A program made the translations under genes and the position numbers. A DNA stretch of 64,000 bases, from positions 62,001 through 126,000 of the forward strand of contig CAVUBM010000088.1 of NCBI GenBank assembly GCA_963739645.1, in the 5' to 3' direction. Origin of the DNA: JASHPR01 sp963739645. GTDB taxonomy: Bacteria; Actinomycetota; Actinomycetes; Streptosporangiales; Streptosporangiaceae. The notes below the pieces were generated by a model. It saw only the letters and a list, made by a program, of their open reading frames with translations. It was not told the DNA's origin and searched no databases. Below, one piece after another: positions 1 through 9,491 of the stretch. How positions within the stretch are numbered: the first letter of the stretch is position 1; each line of letters begins with the position of its first letter.

Positions 1-1318
1 CTGCTCACGAACATCGCCGACACGTGCGACACGCTTGAGCGAGCGGTCAACCTCGCGTTCGAGGGACGGCCAGGCCCGGTGCACATCCACGTGCCGGAGA
101 ACCTCACCGAGCACGGCCTCGAGGTGCAGAACTACCGCGACATCCGGCTCAACGTGGCGCCGGTCCGGCCCGACCCGGGACGGGTGGAGGAGATCGCCGC
201 CGTGCTGGCCGAGGCGATCGGCCGGGGCGAGCCCATCGTCGCGCTGGCCGGGTTCGGCGCCATCCGCAGCGGCGCCGGCGACCAGGTGCGGCGCCTGATC
301 GAGCGGTTCCAGATCCCGCTGATCACCACCCTGGACGGCAAGGGCATCGTGCCCGAGGGCCACCCGCTGTGCGTCGGCGTGTTCGGCGACAGCGGCCACT
401 CCAGCGCGTGGAAGGCGTTCCGCGAGGCCAAGGTGGTGCTGGGCATCGGGAACGCGCTGAACCAGCACGCGACGTTCAACTACCACGACGGCCTGTTCGA
501 CGGCAAAGTGCACATCCGGATCAACATCTCGGACACCGAGATCAGCAAGCTGAAGGACGTCTACCCGGCCGACTACGCCCTGGTCTCGGACGCGCGGCCC
601 GCGGTCGCGGCGCTGATCGACGCGCTGGAACCGAAGGTGGGCGACGTCAAGCCCGGCGCACCCCGACGGCCAGGACTACGAGGCCAGGCGCATCATCGAC
701 GTGACCGGCCAGATCCACCCCGGCCGGATGGCCCAGTCGATCGGCCGGATGCTGCCTCCCGGCGCCGTCCTGCTCGCCGACGCCGGCGCGCACCTGGCCT
801 GGCTGGGCTACTACGTGGAGCTGGAGGACGGCCAGAACTTCCGCAAGGCCGGCGAGTTCGGGCCGATGGCCGGGCACGTGAACGGCGCCCTGGGGCTGAA
901 GCTCGCGCACCCGGACCGGACCGTCGTCGTCGGGTGCGGGGACGGCTGCTACTCGCTGTCCGGCTTCGAGCTGATGACCGCGGTCCAGTACCAGATCCCG
1001 GTCATCTGGGTCGTCTTCGACGACGAGGAATTCAAGCTCATCAAGCTCTATCAGCTGACGGCCTACCACGAGACCGGCCTGGTCGAGTTCACCAACCCGG
1101 ACCTCGCCGCCTACGCCCGCGCGTGCGGGGCGGACGGCTACCGGGTGGACACGCTCGAGGACTTCGAGCAGGCGTTCGCCGCCGCGCTCGCCTCGGACCG
1201 GCCGACGGTCATCGACGCCAAGATCACCCGGTGGGCGGTGCCGCACTACAGCCCGTCTCCCGACGGGGTCATCGCCGGGCTCGTCGAGACCATCGAGGAG
1301 AGGTTGCGGACCAGATGA
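1..1318 (+). pseudogene. TPP-dependent enzyme (acetolactate synthase/decarboxylase-like), 5' partial, one frameshift
   Basis: The gene enters from the left edge already in frame 1, so its N-terminal TPP-pyrimidine domain is mostly missing. The visible part covers the central Rossmann-like domain (GFGAIRSGAGD, then the LITTLDGKG stretch) and the C-terminal TPP-pyrophosphate domain, where GCGDGCYSLSGFELM begins the GDG diphosphate motif. The motif ends in DD rather than the usual NN. Reading passes from frame 1 to frame 2 near 651-662, inside a C/G-rich stretch; both sides align smoothly with one family, so one base was lost or gained. Its TGA (1316-1318) overlaps an ATG at 1315, so it is probably coupled to the haem-protein gene after it. 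The family includes acetolactate synthase, benzoylformate decarboxylase and 2-hydroxyacyl-CoA lyase; the substrate cannot be read from the sequence. Confidence 0.75.
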
Positions 1319-2642
1319 TCAGGAATCTGCCGTTACGCCATAACTGCCGGGGTGCTCGAGACGCCCGTCCGGGGAGCCAGCCCGCCGGGCCCGTGGGCCG
1401 AGACCATGGCCGGGGGCAGCCCCGAGGCCGAGCGGCTCGAGTTCGACCGGCTGGCGCGCGACATCATGCTGGTCCAGCTGAAGAACGCAGAAGACGGCCA
1501 GCGCGCACGGCGTCCCGCACCCGGTCGACCGGACGGTCCACGCCAAGCCGACCCTCGCCGTCCGACCGGGCCGAGCTGACCTTCCTGGACCTGCCCGAGG
1601 ATCTCCGGGCCGGGTTTCGCCCAGCCCGGCCGCACGTACCCGGCGGTGGTCAGGTTCTCCAACGCGTCCGGCACCGGCCAGCCCGACACCAAGCCCGACC
1701 TGCGCGGGATGGCGGTGCGCGTCCAGGTGTCGCCCGAGGAGTCGCACGACCTGCTGGCCACCAACTTCCCGGTCTCGCACGCGCGCAACGCCCGCCAGTT
1801 CGTGGAGTTCCTCAAGGCGACCACCGGCAGCCCGGCTCGTCCAAGGCGCTGGGGATGCTCCGGCTGATCTGGCTGTACGGCCTGCGGGAGACCTGGCGGA
1901 TGCTGAAGAACGTCCTGACCGGGCGCAGCCGGACGGTGAGCAGCGTGGCCACGGAGACGTACTGGAGCCGCGGCGCGTACCGGTGGGGGCCGGCCCTGGC
2001 CGTGCGCTTCCTGCTCCGGCCCGCGCCGGACACGGTCCCGGCGCCAGCCCCGCCGAAGGACGACCCGAACTACCTGTCGACCGAGGCGGCCCGCCGGCTC
2101 GCGCAGGGCGATGTCCGCTTCGAGCTGTGCCTGCAGCGGTACGTCAGCGAGGAAGTCGACGCCGATCGAGGACACCGCCGTCGAGTGGACGGAGCGGGTC
2201 TCGCCGCCCGAGCCCGTGGCGGTGCTCACCATCGCCCGCGAGGACCTGAGCACGGCCGACGCGCTGGCCCAGGCCCAGATCATCGCCGGGATGGCGTTCA
2301 ACCCGTGGAACACCACCGATGAGTTCCGCCCGCTCGGCAACCTGAACCGGGCCCGCAAGGCGGTCTACGACGCCAGCTCGGCGCACCGGCTCGGCGTACC
2401 GCTTCCAGAACCAGCCGCCGCTGCGCAACGTGGTGATCGGCGCCGTGGTGCGCAAGGTCTTCGGGGTCGTCAACCGGTACGTCCCGTGGCACCGGCTGCC
2501 GGTCCGGCTGGGCCTGCTCAACCTCGAGGTCTTCCGGTACGTCCTGCGCGCGCGGAACCTGCTCGACAGCGAGGTCCGCGGAGGCCCCGCCGCAGGCCAG
2601 GCCGCTGCCCGCCCGCCCCGCCCGGTGAGGACGCGCGGGTGA
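1315..2642 (+). pseudogene. catalase-like haem protein (SrpA/catalase-related family), several frameshifts
   Basis: Assembled across at least five frame changes, the translation reads as a small catalase-fold haem protein of about 440 residues. Family marks are the distal-histidine segment TVHAK (His codon 1539-1541), the RFSNASG and DLRGMAVRV blocks (about 1650-1722), DLLATNFPV, the AFNPWNT block, and RKAVY (Arg codon 2354-2356, Tyr codon 2366-2368), which matches the R-x3-Y proximal haem ligand of catalases. Catalase-related proteins of this size act as peroxidases, allene oxide synthases or hydroperoxide lyases rather than bulk catalases. The start is either ATG 1315, overlapping the upstream stop, or GTG 1352. 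The frame-3 TGA at 2640-2642 overlaps GTG 2639 of the next gene. With so many frame breaks a fusion to that gene cannot be excluded. Confidence 0.7.
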
Positions 2643-4273
2643 CCAGGACGTTCGACGGGACCAGCAACGACCTGTCCGCGCCCGCGATGGGTGTCGGTGG
2701 GATCGCGCGTTCGGCCGGAACCTGCGCCCGGACTATCCGGCCCGACCTGTTCGACGAGCCCAACCCGGTGCTGGTCAGCCAGCAGCTGCTGTACCGCGAG
2801 CACTTCCTGCCCGGCGCTGTCGCTGAACCTGCTGGCCGCGGCGTGGATCCAGTTCCAGGTGCACGACTGGGTGAACCACGCCCGCTACCCGCTCGGCAAG
2901 GCCGATGTCCACGTGCCGCTGCCGAACGGCATGACCTGGTCGAACACGCCCGGCGGCGCAGCCCGAGCGGCAGATGCGGATCGCGGGCAACATCCCGTTC
3001 CCCGACGCCAGGCCCAACGCCGATGAGCCCGGCTGTTCGCGAACCGCACCTCGCCCTGGTGGGACGGGTCCGAGGTGTACGGCGCCGACCAGGCCAAGAG
3101 CTGCGAGCTGCGCGAGGGCGCGAAGCTGCGGCTGCTCGACGGGTACCTGCCCAAGGACACCAAGGGCTTCGAGATCACCGGCTTCAACGAGAGCTGGTGG
3201 CTGGGACTCGGCGGGCTGCACACGCTGTTCGCCCGCGAGCACAACCTGCTCTGCGACGAGCTGCGCGCCCACTACCAGGACTGGAGCGACGAGCGGATCT
3301 ACCAGACGGCGCGGCTGATCGTGTCCGCGCTGATCGCCAAGATCCACACCGTGGAGTGGACGCCGGCGATCCTCGGCACCGAGATCATCGACATGGGCCT
3401 GCGGAGCAACTGGAACGGGCCGCCGGCGCACGACTGGCTGTACCAGCTGGGCCTCTGGCTGATCGACAGCCACGCCAGCGTCGGCATCCCGAAGACCATG
3501 CCGGACCACAACGGGGTGCCGTACTCGCTGACCGAGGACTTCGTCACCGTCTACCGGATGCACCCGCTGCTGCCCGACGACTACCGGTTCGCCGACCACC
3601 GGACCGGCGCGGCCCTCGGCCGCCGCACGCTTCGGCGACATCCAGGGCGCGAACGCGGACGAGGAACTGCGGGGCTTCGGCCTGGAGAACACGCTGTACT
3701 CCTTCGGCCTGTCCCATCCCGGCGCGATCACCCTGCACAACTACCCGCGGTCGCTGCAGAGGTTCGACCGCAACGGCGAGATGATCGACCTGTCGGTCGT
3801 GGATCTCGTGCGCACCCGCCGCCGCGGCGTGCCCCGCTACAACGACTTCCGCGAGGGGCTGCACAAGCCGCGGATCAGGCGCTGGGAGGACCTCTGCGAG
3901 AACCAGGAGTCGGTGCGCCGGATGAAGGACATCTACCGCAGCATCGACGAGGTCGACACGATGGTGGGCCTGTTCGCGGAGACACCGCCCGAGGGCTTCG
4001 GGTTCTCCGACACCGCGTTCCGCATCTTCATCCTGATGGCGTCGCGCCGGCTGCAGAGCGACCGCTTCCTCACCGTCGACTTCCGCCCGGAGGTCTACTC
4101 GCCGTTCGGCATGGACTGGATCGCGAACAACGGCATGACCAGCATCATCCTGCGGCACTGCCCGGACCTGGCGGCCGTGCTGCCCCGGTCGGCGAGCGCG
4201 TTCGCCCCGTGGCGGCCGGTCGTGGCTGCAGACGGGCGGCCGGGAACGCCGAAGCGAGAGGGGACCGAGATGA
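2639..4273 (+). pseudogene. cyclooxygenase/alpha-dioxygenase-like haem peroxidase (animal peroxidase superfamily), frameshifted
   Basis: About 540 residues can be pieced together. In order: RTFDGTSNDL start block, AAAWIQFQVHDWVNH with the distal His (codon 2862-2864), WWDGSEVYG, REHNLLCDEL (His codon 3240-3242), KIHTVEWTPAIL, and VYRMHPLLPD. In prostaglandin synthase and alpha-dioxygenase this last block carries the catalytic Tyr and the proximal haem His three residues later; here Tyr is codon 3552-3554 and His 3561-3563. Then come LSHPGAITLHNYP and VPRYNDFREGLH. The protein should bind haem and may oxygenate fatty acids, rather than being a simple peroxidase. Frame changes lie near 2705, 2735, 2815, 2960, 3035 and 3625, and one more before the end. 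The chosen end is the TGA at 4271-4273, overlapping the next ATG (4270). No signal peptide is seen. Confidence 0.8.
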
Positions 4274-5675
4274 CTGACACCACGACCAGGCAGGGCCACG
4301 CCGGGCTCGACGCGCTCGCCGAGCGCCCGCTGCTCACCTCGATCTGGCGCCGCCGCACGCACCGGGTGAGCCGGGGCAGCTCGCTCGACGGCGGGCTCGA
4401 TGAGCTGGACATTCGCCCGAGCCGCGCGCGCCGCTGACCGAGCTCGAGGAGGCGGTGCTGATCTCGCTGACCGGCTGCACCGGCCTCACCATGCCGGACC
4501 GCCCGTTCGCCGACCCGCGGGACAACAAGCCGATCATGGCCAAGCCGAACCTGAACATGGTCGGCCGGACCGCGGGCAGCCCGGACAACGCCCAGGGCAC
4601 GCACTTCTTCATGATCAACGACACCGGCACCTACTTCCTGCGCAAGCTGCCTCCTCCCGAGGACGCCTCGGCGTCGGTGTTCGACCCGGAGACCCTCATC
4701 GCCCGCGCCGCCGAGGCGAAGGTCCGGCTGCTCGACCACCGGATCGACGTGCCGGGCGGGGAAAGGAACCGGGACTTCCCGGCCTACCTCGACTCCAACC
4801 GGTTCCTGTCCAACCTGCCCGGCACCACGGTGCTGTTCCCGGTCGTCGACCTGTCCCGGCAGTACATCAACGGGATGATGTACCTCCTGACGCAGCCGGA
4901 CGGCGCGCGGCCCGCGATCCTCGACGACCGGAACTTCTACCTGCCGGCCGGGGTGAAGAAGTGGATCAAGTCCGGGTTCCTGAACAAGAACATCCCGCTG
5001 CCGCTCGGGACCCTGTGGTCGATGCGCACGCAGATCGAGGCCGACCTGCTGCTGCAGAACCTCATGCTCACCGCCGACGCCATGGGCCTGGGCGCGTGGA
5101 TCCACGCCTCGGTCGCGCCCCCGGTCCTGCTCGGGGACCCGAAGTTCACCGGCCAGTACGGCCCGATGCTCGGGTTCGACTGGAGCACCCCCAAGTGGAA
5201 GCCGATCGACGCCTTGCGCTGGCAGGTGCTCCTGCCCTGGCACGCCAACGTGCGGGCGACCTGCGTGGGCCTGCGCCACAACGGCGAGCACCTGATCAAG
5301 GCGATGTGCCCGCCGAACTACCCGACCATGGGCGACGCCGTGGACGCCGTGGTAGCGGAGAAGTTCGGCCGCGGCGGCATCTACGCCGACGAGGCCCTGT
5401 TCGAGCGCATCTACCGGGGCGAGTTCGGCGCCCAGTACCTCAAGCAGGCCAGCAACTACTCCGCGGACGTGATCGCCTGCGCGCGCGACATCTGCACCTA
5501 CATCTACGAGACGCACGGGCGGTTCCCCGCGCACTGCGACACCATCCACGTGCCCGGGGTCTGGCTCCAGGCCCACCACGTGGAGCAGGGCTACTACGAG
5601 AAGTTCTTCCGCCACGGCCTGACCGAGGAGCACCTGCTGCACGACCAGCGATGGCACCCGGGCAGCCGGAGCTGA
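4270..5675 (+). pseudogene. nitroreductase-like flavoprotein, one frameshift
   Basis: Start ATG 4270 follows a GAGAGGGG ribosome site and overlaps the upstream stop. The first 52 codons are in frame 1 (SIWRRRTHRVSRG). After a slip in the GC dinucleotide run near 4420-4430 the protein continues in frame 3 (PLTELEEAVLISLTGCTG) to the TGA at 5675, for about 468 residues. The RRRTHR start, the PLTELEEA helix and the later segment LLLQNLMLTADAMGLGAW recall FMN-binding nitroreductase-family proteins, but the large middle and C-terminal parts are not recognised. It has no membrane segment or signal peptide. Inference from context: it could supply reducing power to, or act after, the haem enzymes encoded just upstream. 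A different flavin or haem-associated function is equally possible. Confidence 0.5.
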
Positions 5676-5708
5676 CGAACCAGCCGGATCTAACGAAGGA
5701 GAGAACCG

Positions 5709-6155
5709 ATGAGTGAGCCGATCCAGCCCTGGCCGCTGGTATCACAGGGCGCCAAGAACCATCCCGTGCCGACGTTGCAGTACCTGCTGCGAGCACGGGG
5801 GCATGCGGTCACGGTCGACGGGATCTTCGGGCCGCAGACGGAAGCCGCGGTGCGCGCCTTCCAGACCGCAAAGCATCTGGGCGTCGACGGGATCGTCGGC
5901 CCCCAGACCTGGAGTGCCCTGATCGTCCAGGTCTCCCAGGGCAGCACCGGCGACGCCGTGCGCGGGGTGCAGGAAGAGTTCCAGTTCCGCAACCTCTCCG
6001 GTGACCCGAGCAAGGGCGTACAGGTGGACGGGATCTTCGGGCCGAAGACCGAGGCAGCGGTGCGCGGCTTCCAGAAGGCGCTCGGGATCGCCGTCGACGG
6101 GATCGTCGGCCCGGTGACGTGGCGGGCCCTGGTCAGCGGCATGCTCTCGGGCTGA
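5709..6155 (+). CDS. peptidoglycan-binding domain protein, two tandem PG_binding_1 modules
   Basis: The protein has 148 residues and a good ribosome site (AAGGAG) before ATG 5709. Two modules of about 60 residues repeat the same pattern: VPTLQYLLRARG, VDGIFGPQTEAAVRAFQ and VDGIVGPQTW in the first, and the matching VDGIFGPKTEAAVRGFQ and VDGIVGPVTW in the second. This is the classic three-helix peptidoglycan-binding fold. There is no signal peptide and no catalytic domain, so either it is exported by another route or it acts inside the cell. It lies 33 bases after the nitroreductase-like gene and is probably the last gene of that operon. A strong hairpin at 6171-6191 follows. Confidence 0.88.
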   Translation: MSEPIQPWPLVSQGAKNHPVPTLQYLLRARGHAVTVDGIFGPQTEAAVRAFQTAKHLGVDGIVGPQTWSALIVQVSQGSTGDAVRGVQEEFQFRNLSGDPSKGVQVDGIFGPKTEAAVRGFQKALGIAVDGIVGPVTWRALVSGMLSG

Positions 6156-6170
6156 TCCCGGCGACCGGCC

Positions 6171-6191
6171 TGACGCCGGGCGCCGGCGTCA
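6171..6191. terminator. hairpin between convergent genes
   Basis: A perfect 9-bp stem (TGACGCCGG / CCGGCGTCA) with a 3-base loop lies between the stop of the peptidoglycan-binding gene (6155) and the stop of the lactonase gene (6208) on the other strand. There is no T run, as is common in GC-rich actinomycetes. It could end transcription from both sides. Confidence 0.55.
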
Positions 6192-6207
6192 CCGACGGCT
6201 TTCCGGC

Positions 6208-7113
6208 TTACCCCGGGTAGCGGGCGCCGGTGACGTTGGTCCGGATGGCGTACAGCGAGGTTGAGCCGCACACGAACATCACGTTGCGCTGCGGCCCGCC
6301 GAACGTGAAGTTGGCCACGATCTCGGGGAAGTGCAGCTTGCCCAGGAGCGTGCCGTCCGGGTCGAAGCAGTGCAGCCCGTCGTGGGCCGCCGCCCAGATG
6401 CGCCCGGTGTCGTCCAGCCTGATCCCGTCGAACGAGCCCGCGGTGCTGGTGGCGAATACCTCGCCGCCGGACAGGCGGCCCGCGTCGGCGTCGGTCACGT
6501 CGAACCGGCGGATGTGCTTCTCCCGGCTGTCGACGATGTAAAGCTGCCGCTCGTCCGCGGAGAACGCGAGCCCGTTGGGGCCGGGGAAGTCATCGGCCAC
6601 GACCCGCAGGTCGCCGTCGGACGGCCGGACCCGGTACACGTAGCAGGCGCCGATCTCGCTGTCCGCCCGGTGGCCCTCGTAGTCGCTGTCGATCCCGTAG
6701 CTCGGGTCGGTGAACCAGACCGAGCCGTCGCTGCGGGTGACCACGTCGTTGGGGCTGTTGAGCCGCTTCCCGTCGTACCGGTCGGCGAGCACGGTGACCG
6801 AGCCGTCGGGCTCGGTCCTGGTCACCCGCCGGGCGCCGTGCTCGCAGCTCACCAGCCGGCCCTGGCGGTCGACCGTGTGCCCGTTGGCAAAGCCCGCGGG
6901 GTGCCGGAACACTCCCACCGCCCCGGTGGCCTCGTCCCAGCGCAGGATCCGGTCGTTGGGGATGTCGCTGAACACGAGGTAGCGGCCGGCCGGGAAGTAA
7001 GCCGGGCCCTCGGTCCAGCGGCACCCGGTGTGCAGCCGCTCGATCCGCTTGTCGCCCTTGAGCCCGAACCGCTCGTCCAGGGTCTCGAACCGGGCCTCGA
7101 TGGTCTCGATCAT
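6208..7113 (-). CDS. SMP-30/gluconolactonase/LRE family protein
   Basis: A 301-residue six-bladed beta-propeller of the SMP-30/regucalcin/gluconolactonase family, which hydrolyses sugar or related lactones with a bound divalent metal. Motifs in order are RWTEGPAYFP near residue 25 (the metal-binding Glu), GFANGHTVDRQGRLVSCEHG, LNSPNDVVTRSDGSVWFTDPSYGI (metal-binding Asn) and GPNGLAFSADERQLYIVDS (metal-binding Asp). The start is placed at ATG 7113 (MIETIEARFE) with GGAG upstream; the open frame runs further but that part does not match the family. It diverges from an ArsR-type regulator 100 bases away, and a small palindrome in the gap may control both. Confidence 0.85.
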   Translation of the reverse strand: MIETIEARFETLDERFGLKGDKRIERLHTGCRWTEGPAYFPAGRYLVFSDIPNDRILRWDEATGAVGVFRHPAGFANGHTVDRQGRLVSCEHGARRVTRTEPDGSVTVLADRYDGKRLNSPNDVVTRSDGSVWFTDPSYGIDSDYEGHRADSEIGACYVYRVRPSDGDLRVVADDFPGPNGLAFSADERQLYIVDSREKHIRRFDVTDADAGRLSGGEVFATSTAGSFDGIRLDDTGRIWAAAHDGLHCFDPDGTLLGKLHFPEIVANFTFGGPQRNVMFVCGSTSLYAIRTNVTGARYPG

Positions 7114-7191
7114 GTGCGCTCCGTTCCGCCGCGGGCCAGTATCTCCCGCACCCCCGCGTTGCCCGCCTGGCGGCCACCTGCTAGATTTTAT

Positions 7192-7203
7192 TTGCAGGTG
7201 CAA
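7192..7203. promoter_or_regulatory. palindrome TTGCA-GG-TGCAA, candidate operator
   Basis: A perfect 5-bp inverted repeat with a 2-base spacer lies between the divergent lactonase (start 7113) and the ArsR-type regulator (start 7216), next to an AT-rich patch at 7182-7194 that is unusual for this GC-rich DNA. Its position suits autoregulation by the winged-helix protein encoded immediately downstream; this is inferred. Confidence 0.35.
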
Positions 7204-7215
7204 AGGAAGGGTGCG

Positions 7216-7554
7216 GTGCAGATCGCGGACATGACCGGGGACGCGCTGCTGCGGGTGCTGGCCACGCTGGCCAACCCGCACCGGCTGCGGGTCGTGGCGG
7301 CCCTGGCGGAGCAGCGCAACTACGTGAGCCAGCTGGCCCGCGAGCTGGGGATCAGCCGGGCCCTGCTCCAGGTTCACCTGCGGAAGCTGGAAGCGGCAGG
7401 GCTGGTAACAGCCGACATCGAGGTCTCAGAGGACGGAAAGGCGATGAAGTTTTACGAGGTCACGCCCTTCGCGCTGTGCCTGACGCCGGAAGCGATCATG
7501 GTCGCGGCGCGGTCGCTGAGCCCAGAAAAGGATCTTGGAGTTGGTGTGCGGTGA
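7216..7554 (+). CDS. ArsR-type winged-helix transcriptional regulator
   Basis: A protein of 112 residues from GTG 7216, preceded by AAGGAAGG at 7203-7210; an in-frame GTG at 7198 is less well placed. The winged helix is clear: LANPHRLRVVAALAEQ (helices 1-2), YVSQLARELGISRALLQVHLRKLEAAGLV (helix-turn-helix and recognition helix), then the wing with DGKAMKFYEV. No metal-binding cysteine pair is present in the recognition helix, so it is probably not a classical metal sensor. Its TGA overlaps the GTG of a small membrane protein gene, so the two are probably translated together. Confidence 0.8.
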   Translation: MQIADMTGDALLRVLATLANPHRLRVVAALAEQRNYVSQLARELGISRALLQVHLRKLEAAGLVTADIEVSEDGKAMKFYEVTPFALCLTPEAIMVAARSLSPEKDLGVGVR

Positions 7555-7925
7555 GAACACGATCGGTAACTGAGACGGCCATCCTTTCCTTGAGCGCACT
7601 GATCGCGCTCATCGTGGTGGTAGTGGGCGCGACGAGGAACGTGCACGGACAGCCAGCCGGAATTACGTTCGTGGCCCTGAGCCTGCTGGCCGGAATAGGA
7701 ATGGTCTTGTGGTTCCGGCAGAACTCGCGGGCGTCAACGGCAAAGACCGAGCTGACCAGCGGCGAGGAATACCGGCGGCTGGCCGAAGAGTGCCGGCGGC
7801 TGGCCGAAATGGCCGTCACCGCTCAGGAGCACACCGACCTCAGGCTCGGCGAGGTCTCCGTGCAGATGGACCAGATGCGGGCCCAGCTGGACTCGGTGCG
7901 GAAGATCCTGTCCGACGTCGAGTAG
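7551..7925 (+). CDS. small two-helix membrane protein with a coiled-coil tail
   Basis: A 124-residue protein starting at GTG 7551, which overlaps the stop of the regulator gene (GTGA). Two hydrophobic segments (about residues 9-25 and 35-52) form an N-terminal membrane hairpin. From residue 65 a charged, heptad-like region follows (EEYRRLAEECRRLAEMA, then VQMDQMRAQLDSVRKIL), predicted to be a cytoplasmic coiled coil. Proteins of this layout are often encoded directly after small winged-helix regulators in actinomycetes, but their function is not known. It might tether or sense for the regulator (inference). Confidence 0.65.
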   Translation: MRTRSVTETAILSLSALIALIVVVVGATRNVHGQPAGITFVALSLLAGIGMVLWFRQNSRASTAKTELTSGEEYRRLAEECRRLAEMAVTAQEHTDLRLGEVSVQMDQMRAQLDSVRKILSDVE

Positions 7926-7934
7926 CCCGGCGAA

Positions 7935-9386
7935 CTAGGCGGGGGACTCGGAGCGGTCGCCGGCCCAGATGGTGTGGAACGAGCCGTCCCGGTCGACCCG
8001 GCGGTAGGTGTGCGCGCCGAAGTTGTCGCGCAGGCCCTGGATCAGCGCGGCGGGCAGGCGGTCCCGGCGCAGTCCGTCGTAGTAGGCCAGCGATGAGGAG
8101 AACGCCGGGTCGGGCACGCCGGCCCGGGCCGCGTCGGCGACCACCCGCCGCCAGCTGTCCACGCCCGGCCGACACGGCGCTGGCGAAGTACGGCGCCACC
8201 AGCAGGCTGGGCAGGGCCGGGTCGTCGTCGTACGCCTCCCGGATCCGGTTGAGGAACCTGGCCCGGATGATGCAGCCGCCACGCCAGATCGTGGCCATCG
8301 CGCCGCGGTCGATGTCCCAGCCGTACTCGTCGCTGCCGGCCTGGATGTGGTCGAAGCCCTGCGCGTAGGCGACGACCTTGGACGCGTACAGGGCCTTGCG
8401 CACGTCCTCGGTGAACGCGGCCCGGTCCTCGACCTGCCACGGGTTCAGGTCGCTGCCGAACGCGTCGGCGGGCCGCGGCGCGCTGGTCGGCGTGGCCGGA
8501 CAGCGAGCGGGCGAACGTGGCCTCGGCGATGCCGGTGATCGGGATGCCGAGGTCGAGCGCGCTCTGCACGGTCCAGCGCCCGGTGCCCTTCTGCTCGGCC
8601 TGGTCCAGCACGATGTCGATGAACGGCTGGCCGGTCGCGGCGTCGGTGTGGGCGAGCACGTCGGCGGTGATCTCGATGAGGAACGACTCGAGGTCGCCCT
8701 CGTTCCAGGTGCCGGAAGATGCTCGGCGATCTCGGCCGGGGCCGCGCCGGTGCCGGACCGGAGCAGGTCGTAGGCCTCGGCGATCAGCTGCATGTCGGCG
8801 TACTCGATGCCGTTGTGCACCATCTTGACGAAGTGGCCGGCGCCGTCGGGCCCGACGTGCACGCAGCACGGGGTGCCGTCGACCTGGGCCGCGATCGACT
8901 CGAACATCGGGCCCGAGCGTGCGGTACGACTCGGCCGACCCGCCGGGCATGATGCTCGGCCCGTTGAGCGCGCCTTCCTCGCCGCCGGACACGCCGGAGC
9001 CGACGAAGTGCAGCCCGCTCGTCGCGCAGGTCGCGCTCGCGGCGGCGGGTGTCGGTGTAGTGCGCGTTGCCGCAGTCGATGACGATGTCGCCCTCGTCCA
9101 GCAGCGGGGCAAGCTCCTCGATCACCGCGTCGGTGGGCTCGCCCGCCTTGACCATGATGATGATCGCGCGGGGCCGCTCCAGCGACGCGACGAAGTCGCT
9201 GGTCGACTCGCTCGGCACGAACGTGCCCTCGTGCCCGTGCTCGGCCACCAGGCTGCGGGTGCGCTCGGCCGTGCGGTTGTGCAGGGCGACGCGGTAACCG
9301 TGCCGGGCCAGGTTGCGGGCGAGGTTGCGGCCCATCACGGCCAGGCCGGTGACGCCGATCTGCGCGGTTTTCTGATTCTCGTTCAT
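7935..9386 (-). pseudogene. gnd: 6-phosphogluconate dehydrogenase, decarboxylating, frameshifted
   Basis: From ATG 9386 to the TAG at 7935-7937 the span equals 483 codons, the normal length of the long-form NADP enzyme of the oxidative pentose phosphate pathway. The N-terminal Rossmann motif is GVTGLAVMGRNLARN. Catalytic-domain marks are GSGVSGGEEGALNGPSIMPGG, GHFVKMVHNGIEYADMQLI (the Lys and Asn of the active site), WRGGCIIRARFL and, near the C-terminus, NFGAHTYRRVDRDGSFH. Frame changes are seen near 8170, 8480, 8715, 8920 and 9020. The protein is complete when these are bridged and the total length is preserved, so sequencing error is the likelier explanation. Confidence 0.9.
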
Positions 9387-9491
9387 CGGGTTCCACCCTA
9401 CCGACGGCCGAACCCTCAGGATCGGGACATTAAGCCAATACCGGCCGGAGCCAGCGGCGCCGGCCGCGGCCTGCGCCGTTACGATGAGCCG

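Noticed and set aside
4095..5657. Open frame of 520 codons on the minus strand
   Set aside because: It lies fully antisense to the nitroreductase-like gene, has arginine/valine-rich low-complexity protein and no family pattern; such mirror frames are common at this GC content.
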